Source: CAYLNM01 sp964385045 (GTDB lineage: Bacteria > Planctomycetota > Phycisphaerae > Phycisphaerales > SM1A02). From it: DNA of 28,488 nucleotides. Made by a program: the position numbers and the translations under genes. Below, in pieces: positions 1 to 6,084 of this stretch. Every line of letters begins with the position of its first letter. Position 1 is the first letter of the stretch. Below the pieces are notes generated by a model, which saw only the letters and a list, made by a program, of their open reading frames with translations, did not search any database and was not told the origin of the DNA. Location: positions 1 through 28,488 of the forward strand of contig CAYLNM010000041.1 in NCBI GenBank assembly GCA_964385045.1, written 5' to 3'.

Positions 1-82
1 GGCGGGGGGGCGGGGGACTCACGGGCATGGGGCGGGAGCTCCGGTCCCGGGGCGGCCGCACGGGCGGGCTCCGGGTCCGCGG

Positions 83-98
83 GGGATCGGCCGATCCC
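83..98. repeat. 16-bp perfect palindrome
   Basis: GGGATCGGCCGATCCC reads identically on both strands. Its 10-bp core ATCGGCCGAT recurs at 3089-3098, in the region between lipA and the export lipoprotein gene, and most of it recurs at 171-179. It could be a protein-binding site, but GC-rich DNA makes such palindromes less surprising. No function is shown. Confidence 0.5.
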
Positions 99-286
99 GC
101 CGCGGATCCGCAGCCCCGCACTTACCGGTCCCGCCCGCCGCCGCGATCCGGGCGCAGCGCCCGCGCCTCGTCGGCCGATCCCGCCGGCCACGGCGCGGCG
201 TCGGCGCCGGGCACCGGACGCCGGCCGCCCGCGGCCATCGTCCGCAGCCCACCGCCCACCGCCCGCAGCCCGCGGCGCGCGCGACA

Positions 287-312
287 GGGCGACCGGCGTG
301 CACCGGTCGCCC
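287..312 (-). terminator. Candidate terminator hairpin after PYP-like gene
   Basis: A perfect 10-bp stem (287-296 with 303-312) with a 6-nt loop lies about 30 bp past the stop codon of the minus-strand PYP-like gene. There is no T-run on its downstream side, so it is a structural candidate rather than a classical intrinsic terminator. Confidence 0.4.
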
Positions 313-343
313 CGCGGCGATCGTTCGTCCGATCCGGACCGCG

Positions 344-748
344 TCAGGCCTTGGTCACGAAGATGAAGTTGCTCTTCGTGTTGCCGTCGCGGTAGAGGTG
401 GATCTTCACGTTGGTCGGACGCATCTTGTAGGTGAACGTGTAGGGAAACACCACGTTCATCTGACCCGACGCGACGCCCTTCTTGAACGTGCCGAAGAAG
501 AGGCCGTTGTTCGAGCAGGGGGCGACCTGGGTGAAGAAGTTCTTGCCCTCGGCGTTGTTCACCGGGACCCCGGCCATCTCCGACTCCCACTTGTTGAACA
601 GCAGGACCTTGCCCGAGTCGTCGCACTTGACGACGCCGAAGGGCTGGTTGTCGGCGGTGGAGCGGTCCACGCCGCCGCAGGAGGCGAGGAAGTCATCCGG
701 AACGAAGCTGCCGCTGGCAGCACCCATGGTGTTCGGCATGGCGGTCAT
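344..748 (-). CDS. Photoactive-yellow-protein-like PAS domain protein
   Basis: The 134-aa product is a single PAS domain that aligns along its length with photoactive yellow protein (PYP, about 125 aa), a cytosolic blue-light sensor carrying p-coumaric acid on a cysteine. The segment GKNFFTQVAPCSN (residues 68-80) matches the chromophore-attachment region, with Cys78 at the position of PYP Cys69. Phe51, Glu55, Tyr103 and Phe105 fall at PYP positions 42, 46, 94 and 96. Three pocket residues differ: position 42 is Phe instead of Tyr, 50 is Ala (Ala59) instead of Thr, and 52 is Val (Val61) instead of Arg. The start is set by GGAGAAG about 7 nt upstream, and the gene begins 2 nt after the stop of the coiled-coil gene, so the two are probably co-translated. 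No tyrosine ammonia-lyase or coumaroyl-CoA ligase gene is in the window. The PYP-family assignment is strong; light sensing is inference. Confidence 0.82.
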   Translation of the reverse strand: MTAMPNTMGAASGSFVPDDFLASCGGVDRSTADNQPFGVVKCDDSGKVLLFNKWESEMAGVPVNNAEGKNFFTQVAPCSNNGLFFGTFKKGVASGQMNVVFPYTFTYKMRPTNVKIHLYRDGNTKSNFIFVTKA

Positions 749-750
749 GA

Positions 751-1086
751 TCAGGCTTCTCCATCGAGGTGCTCGGTCCACACTGCCTTGAGCACCGGCT
801 TGTTGTCGTGAATCTCGAAGACGACGGACTTCTCGCTGTACTTCTCGTCGAGCTTGCTGGCGAGCTCCTCGATCTGCGCGAGCAGCGAGCCGGCGTTGGC
901 CAGCTCGGGAGTCGTCATCGAGCCGAAACGCTTGTACATGTCGGCGAGCTGAGCCTCGAGGCTCTGCACCATCGTCACGACGCTCTCCGCGTCGAACGTA
1001 CCGAGCTGGTTGTTCAACCATTCCCGCTCGGCGTAGAGGGCCTCGAGCTGCTGCTGGAGGCTCTCGAGGGTCGGGTCGGTGACCAT
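751..1086 (-). CDS. Small coiled-coil protein in the PYP-like unit
   Basis: The product is 111 aa, acidic and probably cytosolic, with no signal peptide or membrane segment. Residues about 5-35 and 45-80 are rich in Leu/Glu/Gln/Lys heptads, consistent with two coiled-coil helices. The last 25 residues look like a short beta hairpin. I do not recognise a family. I chose the ATG at 1086 because AGGAAAGG lies about 10 nt upstream; a longer frame to 1143 has no such site. It sits between the 178-aa gene (64-nt gap) and the PYP-like gene (2-nt gap). Its position suggests a structural or signalling partner of the PAS protein, which is inference from context alone. Confidence 0.7.
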   Translation of the reverse strand: MVTDPTLESLQQQLEALYAEREWLNNQLGTFDAESVVTMVQSLEAQLADMYKRFGSMTTPELANAGSLLAQIEELASKLDEKYSEKSVVFEIHDNKPVLKAVWTEHLDGEA

Positions 1087-1150
1087 CGGTCCAATCCTTT
1101 CCTGAACGCCGGGCGGCTCCGAGCCCCCCGGGGCGTGACACAACGATCCG

Positions 1151-1687
1151 TCAGGCGGCCAGACGCCACCCGCGGTTCTTCCGGTTGCGGGCCGAGTCCA
1201 CGCCCTTCGCCTTGCGGGCGGGCGGGAACGCGGGCCGCGGCTTGACCGCGTCGTTCCAGACGTCGTCCAGCACCCGCAGGGCCCGCGAGGTCAGCGGCGA
1301 GCCGAGGAAGGCGTGGAACGCCTCCACGTTGCGGCCGGGCAGGAATGCCTCGAGCAGGTCGACGAGGGCGCTCGTCGCCGCGCCGCGGAGGGCGTCGGCC
1401 GTCTCGACCGTCCCTCCCTGCACCGCGGTGTAGTTGAGCTTCGTGTTGATGCCGATCCAGCCCGCCTTGAGCTCGATCAGCTTCACCGCGCAGGCCATCG
1501 CGGCGTCGTCGGGATCGGCGACGAGCTCCACGAGGTCCGCGAGACCGCCCCGCACCCCGTCGGCCCAGGCGACCGTCTCCTCGACGAGCGCCGGATCGAC
1601 GTCGTCGGCCCACGACGCGAGCGAGCGACGCAGCTCCTCGAGGAACGCGTCGTCGCGAAGGCGGCGGACGGTCTGCGTGACGTTCAT
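1151..1687 (-). CDS. Conserved-looking hypothetical protein, first gene of the PYP-like unit
   Basis: The product is 178 aa and mainly alpha-helical by composition. It has an acidic N-terminal two-thirds and a strongly basic, proline-containing C-terminal tail (residues about 150-178) that could bind nucleic acid or another acidic partner. There is no signal peptide or transmembrane segment. I do not recognise the family. The ATG at 1687 is preceded by GGGGA about 9 nt upstream; the longer frame to 1750 has no ribosome-binding site. It is the promoter-proximal gene of the minus-strand unit and follows the lipA terminator. The unit is therefore probably transcribed from the 87-bp gap at 1688-1774, which contains a 6-bp inverted repeat at 1711-1725. 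Confidence 0.7.
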   Translation of the reverse strand: MNVTQTVRRLRDDAFLEELRRSLASWADDVDPALVEETVAWADGVRGGLADLVELVADPDDAAMACAVKLIELKAGWIGINTKLNYTAVQGGTVETADALRGAATSALVDLLEAFLPGRNVEAFHAFLGSPLTSRALRVLDDVWNDAVKPRPAFPPARKAKGVDSARNRKNRGWRLAA

Positions 1688-1710
1688 GTCGGTGTCCCCA
1701 TTCGGGTTGA

Positions 1711-1725
1711 TGCCGGATCCCGGCA
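1711..1725. promoter_or_regulatory. Inverted repeat upstream of the PYP-like unit
   Basis: TGCCGG and CCGGCA flank a 3-nt centre, 24 bp upstream of the start codon of the first gene of the unit. It lies where an operator or 5' leader hairpin could act. Evidence is limited to symmetry and position. Confidence 0.25.
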
Positions 1726-1773
1726 CGCGGGGGCCATCGACCAGATGCACCGGCGACCCAAGCGCCGCACGTG

Positions 1774-1804
1774 AAAAAGCCGGCGTCCGCGGATGGACGC
1801 CGGC
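1774..1804 (-). terminator. Intrinsic terminator of lipA
   Basis: Read on the minus strand, a perfect 10-bp GC-rich stem (1804-1795 with 1788-1779) with a 6-nt loop is followed directly by TTTTT (1778-1774). It lies about 60 bp past the lipA stop codon and separates lipA transcription from the PYP-like unit. Confidence 0.85.
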
Positions 1805-1864
1805 CGGTTCGGATGCGAACGGGGCGAGCGGTGCGCAGCCGGTGCGCCGAGCTCGTCGGTCGAA

Positions 1865-2914
1865 TCAGGCTTCGCGGCGGACCTTGGAGAGCTTCTCGGC
1901 CTGCTCCTCGGCGTGGTAGCTGCTGCGGACGAGCGGGCCGGACTCCACGACGTCGAAGCCGCGGGCGAGGCCCTCGAGGCGGTACCACTCGAACTGCTCG
2001 GGGGTGACCCAGCGGTCGATGGGGAGGTGGTTTCGCGTGGGCTGCAGGTACTGCCCGATGGTCAGGATCTGGATGTCGGTCGTCTGCCGGAGGTCGTCCA
2101 TCAGCTCGATGACCTCCTCGTCCGTCTCGCCGATCCCGACCATGATGCTGGTCTTGGCCACCAGGTCGCGCTCGCGGAACCGGCGGAGCACGGCGAGCGA
2201 CCGCTCGTAGCGGGCCTGGGGGCGGACGGCGGGGTGCATCCGCCGGACCGTCTCCATGTTGTGGGCGAGGATGTCCGGCTCGGCGTCGCAGATGACGTCG
2301 AGGTCGGCCTCCACGCCCTTGTGGTCGCCGATGAGGCACTCGACGCTCATCCAGGGGGCCTGCTCGCGGCACGCCCGGATCACCGCGGCCCAGTGGGCGG
2401 CCCCGCCGTCGGGCAGGTCGTCCCGGTCGACGCACGTGATGACGACGTGCTTGAGCTGCATCAGCGCAAGCGATGCGCCGACGCGCCGGGGCTCGTCGGC
2501 GTCCGGCGGCTCGGGCTTGCCGGTCTTGACGTTGCAGAAGCCGCAGGAGCGGGTGCACGTGTCGCCGAGGATCATGATGGTCGCGGTGCCGCGGGACCAG
2601 CACTCGCCGATGTTCGGGCACGAGGCCTCCTCGCAGACGGTGTGGAGCCTGTGCTCGTCCACGATCTGCTTGACCTCGCGGTAGCCCTCGCCGCCGGGGA
2701 CGCGGGCGCGGATCCAGTCGGGCTTCCGCCGCATCTGGAGCTGCTGGGCCTGCTGGCCGGCGTTGTTCAGCACCATCCCGGAGAGGCTCACGCGGGCCTC
2801 GGCCCCGGCCCGGCGGGCGGTGTCGCCGCCGAGCGGACGGGGGTGGCGGGCGAGCGTGCGCTCGATCGCCGAGGAGGACGGGGCGGCGGGAACGGCAGGG
2901 CTCTTGCTGACCAT
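1865..2914 (-). CDS. lipA: Lipoyl synthase
   Basis: Radical-SAM enzyme that inserts two sulfurs into the octanoyl group on lipoyl domains of 2-oxoacid dehydrogenases and the glycine cleavage H protein, in the cytosol. The 349-aa product has both cluster signatures. Cys94, Cys99 and Cys105 (CX4CX5C) bind the auxiliary sulfur-donor cluster, and Cys120, Cys124 and Cys127 (CX3CX2C) bind the SAM cluster. The closing RSSYHAEE motif near residue 330 supplies the serine ligand of the auxiliary cluster. The protein is about 40 residues longer at the N terminus than many homologues. Met47 is an alternative start, but a TANNNT element 6 nt before the 2914 ATG and the lack of a Shine-Dalgarno sequence favour a leaderless message from 2914. 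No lipB or dehydrogenase gene is nearby. An intrinsic terminator follows. Confidence 0.97.
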   Translation of the reverse strand: MVSKSPAVPAAPSSSAIERTLARHPRPLGGDTARRAGAEARVSLSGMVLNNAGQQAQQLQMRRKPDWIRARVPGGEGYREVKQIVDEHRLHTVCEEASCPNIGECWSRGTATIMILGDTCTRSCGFCNVKTGKPEPPDADEPRRVGASLALMQLKHVVITCVDRDDLPDGGAAHWAAVIRACREQAPWMSVECLIGDHKGVEADLDVICDAEPDILAHNMETVRRMHPAVRPQARYERSLAVLRRFRERDLVAKTSIMVGIGETDEEVIELMDDLRQTTDIQILTIGQYLQPTRNHLPIDRWVTPEQFEWYRLEGLARGFDVVESGPLVRSSYHAEEQAEKLSKVRREA

Positions 2915-2920
2915 CGCGTC

Positions 2921-2926
2921 ATACTA
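2921..2926 (-). promoter_or_regulatory. TANNNT -10-like element before lipA
   Basis: TAGTAT on the minus strand ends 6 nt before the lipA ATG, so transcription would start at or next to the A of the start codon. No Shine-Dalgarno sequence and no clear -35 box are present. The same arrangement occurs before serC and dus in this window. Confidence 0.5.
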
Positions 2927-3084
2927 GACGTCCCGTGGACCGGCATCCGGGCCGGCCGCGACGGGGCGGGGGAGCGGCACGCGCGAGGGCTGCGCGGCCG
3001 GGGCGGGCGGCGGCGCCGCGACGTCGCGCACGGGGGTCCGATCGCCCGGGCGAGGCGGACCCGGCCGGCTATGCGGGCCGTTCC

Positions 3085-3103
3085 GGGAATCGGCCGATTT
3101 CCC
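3085..3103. promoter_or_regulatory. Inverted repeat, possible operator
   Basis: GGGAATCGG and CCGATTTCCC form a near-perfect dyad with one extra T, sharing the 10-bp core of the palindrome at 83-98. It lies about 170 bp upstream of the exopolysaccharide locus and also upstream of lipA. A binding site is possible but unproven. Confidence 0.3.
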
Positions 3104-3194
3104 CCAAGGCCATGCCGCCCTGCGCCGATACCGAACCCGCATGCCCAGGCCCGGCGTCCGGGAACGCACCCGAACGCGGACCGGCCCGGTCGGG

Positions 3195-3200
3195 TACCTT
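3195..3200 (+). promoter_or_regulatory. Possible -10 box for the exopolysaccharide locus
   Basis: TACCTT fits TANNNT, and TA steps are rare in this GC-rich gap. It would place the transcript start about 65-70 nt before the export lipoprotein ATG. No recognisable -35 element accompanies it. Confidence 0.25.
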
Positions 3201-3273
3201 GTCCGGCCCGAACGGCCGCGGGCTCCGGGCCCGTCCGTCCTCGCGGGCTGAACCTGGCAGACAGGAATCATCC

Positions 3274-4731
3274 ATGAGCCTTCGCCATCGCCGATCGATC
3301 CGCCTCGCCGCCCTCGCCGCCCTCGCCGGCGGACTGGGTCTCGGAGGCTGCAACGTCGACAGCTACATGGACCCGTCCGTAGCGGGCTACTGGGAGCTGT
3401 ACCCGACGACGATGCCGATCCTCACCCGGCTCGACGCCATCGAGCAGGACGACGAGTCCTTCTCCGACGCGACGCCGGTGACCCAGGAGGATCTCGTCCC
3501 CAACCGGCTCGAGTACCGCCTCGCCCCCGGCGACTTCGTGACGGTGCAGGTCTACGAGCTGTACGCCGAGCGGAACTGGGCCACCCGCACCAGCCGCGTC
3601 GATGCCTCGGGCGTGCTCCGGGCCCCCGAGATCGGCGACGTGCTCGCGGCCGGCCTGACCGCCGAGGAGCTCGAGCAGGCCCTGATCGACGCCTACTCCG
3701 CGATCATCACCGTCCCCCAGGTCGAGGTCGAGATCGCCGAGTCCGGTGGCTTCCAGTACACCGTCTACGGGTTCACCGGCGGCACCGGGCTCTATACGCT
3801 CCGCCGCGAGGACCTGCGGCTGCTCGATGCCCTCGCGCTCGCGGGCGGCGTGTCGACCGCGGTCGAGACCATCTACGTGATGCGGTCCTCGCCCCTCGAG
3901 GAGCGGGTGCTGCCCGACTTCGAGCGCCGCGGCGACCGCGAGTCGGGCGGCACGCCCGAGCCGACCCCCGGCGGGACCGATCCGGACGATCTCATCCGCG
4001 AGTTCGACCGCGGCATGGGTGGCGGCGGCGGCGACGGCGACGTGAGCCCGGGCGTCCTGCGGCAGGACGGCGAGCCCGCGATCGACGTCGACGACCTGCA
4101 GCCCGGAGGCGGCGCCCCGGTGGACGTCGACGACGTGGGCCGCGGGAGCGGCGAATGGCGGTACGACCCGAGCGCGGGCGGCTGGGTCCGCAGCGGCGGG
4201 GGCGGCGGAGGCGGGGCCGAGTCGCCGCTGATCGTCGACCGCGTGATCGAGATCCCGGCCAAGCGGCTCCTGGAGGGCGACAGCCGCTTCAACATCGTGG
4301 TGCGGCCCGACGATCGCATCTACGTGCAGCCGCCGGACTCGGGCGTGGTCTACATCGAGGGCCAGATCAACCGGCCCGGCCCCTACGAGATCCCGGCGGA
4401 GGGCGTCTTCACGCTCAGCCGGCTGATCACCTCGGCGGGCGGCTTCGGGGCCCTGGCGATCCCGGAGCGGGTCGACATCACCCGCATCGTGGGCGACAAC
4501 CGCGAGGCCACCATTCGCGTGAACCTCAAGGCGATCCGCAACCGGACCGAGCCGGACATCGTCCTCAAGCCCGACGACCACATCAACATCGGCACGAACT
4601 TCTGGGCCACGCCGCTGGCCGTCATCCGCAACGGCTTCCGGGCGAGCTACGGCTTCGGCTTCCTGCTCGATCGAAACTTCGGCAACGACGTCTTCGGCGC
4701 GCCGCCGAGCAACGTCGGCAGCGGCCGCTGA
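3274..4731 (+). CDS. Outer-membrane polysaccharide export lipoprotein (Wza-like OPX)
   Basis: The 485-aa product is the outer-membrane exit component for a polysaccharide. A signal peptide ends in the lipobox LGGC with Cys26. A Poly_export domain covers about residues 78-155 (starting near YRLAPGDFVTVQVY), followed by a first SLBB-like unit (about 160-205) and a second near 355-440 (VVYIEGQINRPGPYEIP). The C-terminal 40 residues contain a hydrophobic/aromatic stretch that could form the outer-membrane helix, as in Wza. Between the two SLBB units lies an unusual insertion of about 100 residues (215-318) rich in Gly, Asp and Ser with poly-Gly runs. The ATG at 3274 directly precedes a good signal peptide and has AGGA 9-12 nt upstream; the open frame extends further upstream without family similarity. 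A 387-bp gap with a repeat array separates it from the exosortase gene. Confidence 0.93.
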   Translation: MSLRHRRSIRLAALAALAGGLGLGGCNVDSYMDPSVAGYWELYPTTMPILTRLDAIEQDDESFSDATPVTQEDLVPNRLEYRLAPGDFVTVQVYELYAERNWATRTSRVDASGVLRAPEIGDVLAAGLTAEELEQALIDAYSAIITVPQVEVEIAESGGFQYTVYGFTGGTGLYTLRREDLRLLDALALAGGVSTAVETIYVMRSSPLEERVLPDFERRGDRESGGTPEPTPGGTDPDDLIREFDRGMGGGGGDGDVSPGVLRQDGEPAIDVDDLQPGGGAPVDVDDVGRGSGEWRYDPSAGGWVRSGGGGGGGAESPLIVDRVIEIPAKRLLEGDSRFNIVVRPDDRIYVQPPDSGVVYIEGQINRPGPYEIPAEGVFTLSRLITSAGGFGALAIPERVDITRIVGDNREATIRVNLKAIRNRTEPDIVLKPDDHINIGTNFWATPLAVIRNGFRASYGFGFLLDRNFGNDVFGAPPSNVGSGR

Positions 4732-4781
4732 TCCGGAGGCCCGGACTCCGCGGCCCGGGCGTCGCGGCCCGGACCTCCGGA
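4732..4781 (+). terminator. Hairpin after the export lipoprotein gene
   Basis: Positions 4732-4744 can pair with 4769-4781 with one mismatch, and an inner 5-bp stem is possible. It starts at the stop codon of the export lipoprotein gene. There is no T-run, and the pairing partly reflects the repeat units themselves, so termination is only a possibility. Confidence 0.3.
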
Positions 4782-4876
4782 CTCGGACCCGACGGCCCGG
4801 AGTTCCAGCCCCGGACCTCCAGCCGCGGACCTCCAGCCGCGGACCCTCAGCCGCGGACCCTCAGCCGCGGACCCCC
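4737..4876. repeat. 14-bp tandem repeat array, ten units
   Basis: Ten consecutive 14-bp blocks stay in phase from 4737 to 4876. The last four are nearly identical (AGCCGCGGACCCTC type), the first six are more diverged (CGGCCCGGACCTCC type), and each contains a CGG/CCGGAC-like core. Each unit resembles two heptamers. A related spacing recurs at 4941-4968. Confidence 0.85.
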
Positions 4877-4940
4877 GGGCACGGTCCCGGTCTCCGGGGG
4901 CGGGGTCGGCCGGGACGGCGGACGGTCGCGGCGGTTCCTC

Positions 4941-4968
4941 CGCCGTACTCGACCCGCCGTACTCGACC
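4941..4968. repeat. 14-bp tandem pair
   Basis: CGCCGTACTCGACC occurs twice, head to tail, 64 bp after the ten-unit array and with the same unit length but a different sequence. It lies 150 bp before the exosortase start. Confidence 0.8.
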
Positions 4969-5118
4969 CGCCGGACCGCACCGCGAAGGATGCGGCTCCA
5001 CCGGGCCGCGGCTCGGCCGGGGCGGGGGGGCGGAGCCCGGCCGGTCTCCGAACCGGGGGCGGTGCCGTCCCGTAGCAGCCGTTCGTCGCGCGGTCGCCCC
5101 GCGCAAGGAGGAAGCACC

Positions 5119-6084
5119 ATGGCGGACCTTGCCGCCAATCCGTCGCCGGCCCCCCGGCTCGCCCCCGCGCCGGGGGCGATCGGCGGTGCCGTGGTGGTGG
5201 CGTTGCTCCTCGCGATCGTCTTCTGGGACTTCCTCGCCCGGCAGGTCCGCTTCGCCTTCGAGTACCCCTCCGACTGGGGCCACACGCTGATCATCCCGGC
5301 GATCGCAGGCTGGTTCGTCTGGCTCCGCCGCGAGGAGATCGCCCGCGCCGGCATCCGCACCGCGTGGCTCGGCTTCGTGCCGATCGTGCTCGGCGTCGGC
5401 TGGTACTCGGCCTGCGTGTTCGGGCCGCAGGTGCTCCACCACCACAACTACCGGGCCGCCGGCGTCGGGCTCGCGATCCTGGGCACGGTGCTGCTCTTCT
5501 GCGGCTGGTCGGCCCTCCGTTGGCTGCTGTTCCCGGTCTGCTACCTCGTGCTGTTCGGCCAGACGATCTCCGACCGCTTCATGGAGATCATCACGCAGGA
5601 GCTGCAGGACATCACCGCGGTGGGGGCCGAGGCGGTCCTCGCGCTGAGCGGGGTGGAGGTCACGCGGGAGGGGAACACGATCTTCGTGCTGCTCGCGAGC
5701 GGCGAGATGCATCCCCTGAACATCGCCCAGGCCTGCTCGGGCATGCGGACGCTGATGGCCTTCATGGCCCTCGGCGTCGCGATGGCCTACACCGGACTCC
5801 GTCGGTGGTGGCAGCGGAGCCTGCTCGTGCTGCTCGGCATCCCGACCGCGATCGTGGTCAACGTGCTGCGCGTGATCACCCTCGGCTACCTGTCGCTGTA
5901 CGACCCGGCGCTTGCGGCGGGCGACTTCCACAGCTTCGTGGGCCTCGTGTGGCTGATTCCCGCGTTCGTGATCTTCCTCGGCCTGCTCTGGGTCGTCCGC
6001 AACGTGGTGGTCGAGCCGGAGCCGAAGGACGACGCGTCGTCCGGCGCCTCGCCCCCGACGTCCACCGCGGGAGAGACGAGATGA
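5119..6084 (+). CDS. xrt: Exosortase (membrane cysteine transpeptidase-like)
   Basis: The 321-aa polytopic inner-membrane protein belongs to the exosortase/archaeosortase family, which recognises a C-terminal sorting signal (PEP-CTERM type in most bacteria) on exported proteins and cleaves it. About eight hydrophobic segments are visible. The catalytic triad is present: Cys206 in ACSGMRTL, Arg251 in NVLRV and His271 in DFHSF. The start at 5119 is fixed by AAGGAGG 8 nt upstream. The last 25 residues form a charged Ser/Thr/Pro-rich cytoplasmic tail. Its stop overlaps the EpsI-like start by ATGA, so the pair is translationally coupled. Neighbouring exopolysaccharide genes match the known linkage of exosortases to polysaccharide loci. 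The subtype is unclear, possibly one of the planctomycete groups. No gene in the window encodes an obvious sorting substrate. Confidence 0.95.
   Translation: MADLAANPSPAPRLAPAPGAIGGAVVVALLLAIVFWDFLARQVRFAFEYPSDWGHTLIIPAIAGWFVWLRREEIARAGIRTAWLGFVPIVLGVGWYSACVFGPQVLHHHNYRAAGVGLAILGTVLLFCGWSALRWLLFPVCYLVLFGQTISDRFMEIITQELQDITAVGAEAVLALSGVEVTREGNTIFVLLASGEMHPLNIAQACSGMRTLMAFMALGVAMAYTGLRRWWQRSLLVLLGIPTAIVVNVLRVITLGYLSLYDPALAAGDFHSFVGLVWLIPAFVIFLGLLWVVRNVVVEPEPKDDASSGASPPTSTAGETR

Larger units (their letters stand above)
1..343. other. Intergenic region downstream of the PYP-like gene
   Basis: I see no convincing gene here; open frames are arginine/proline/alanine-rich and lack family features. 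The stretch holds a 16-bp perfect palindrome at 83-98, a 10-bp palindrome at 102-111, and a 15-bp direct repeat (88-102 and 172-186). A short heptamer-periodic stretch lies at 244-271, and a 10-bp-stem hairpin at 287-312 may end the minus-strand PYP-like unit. Confidence 0.6.
2915..3273. other. Divergent intergenic region between lipA and the export lipoprotein gene
   Basis: No gene is supported in these 359 bp. Besides the lipA -10-like element, it holds an inverted repeat at 3085-3103 built on the ATCGGCCGAT core. A TACCTT hexamer at 3195-3200 could be a -10 box for the exopolysaccharide locus, with a leader of about 70 nt. I found no matching -35 box. Confidence 0.5.
4732..5118. other. Intergenic region with repeat array between export lipoprotein and exosortase genes
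   Basis: No gene is supported in these 387 bp. It begins with a potential 13-bp stem with one mismatch (4732-4744 with 4769-4781), then continues as a 14-bp tandem array to 4876. A second 14-bp pair lies at 4941-4968, and a strong ribosome-binding site (AAGGAGG) precedes the exosortase start. A 14-bp period is not a multiple of three, so the array would break any reading frame. Confidence 0.7.

Noticed and set aside
2935..3273. An N-terminal extension of the export lipoprotein from the open frame starting at 2935
   Set aside because: The extension is Arg/Pro-rich, and it would bury the lipoprotein signal peptide that begins exactly at 3274.
4732..5118. A CRISPR array at the 14-bp repeats
   Set aside because: The units are 14 bp, directly adjacent and without unique spacers, unlike the longer repeats and spacers of CRISPR.
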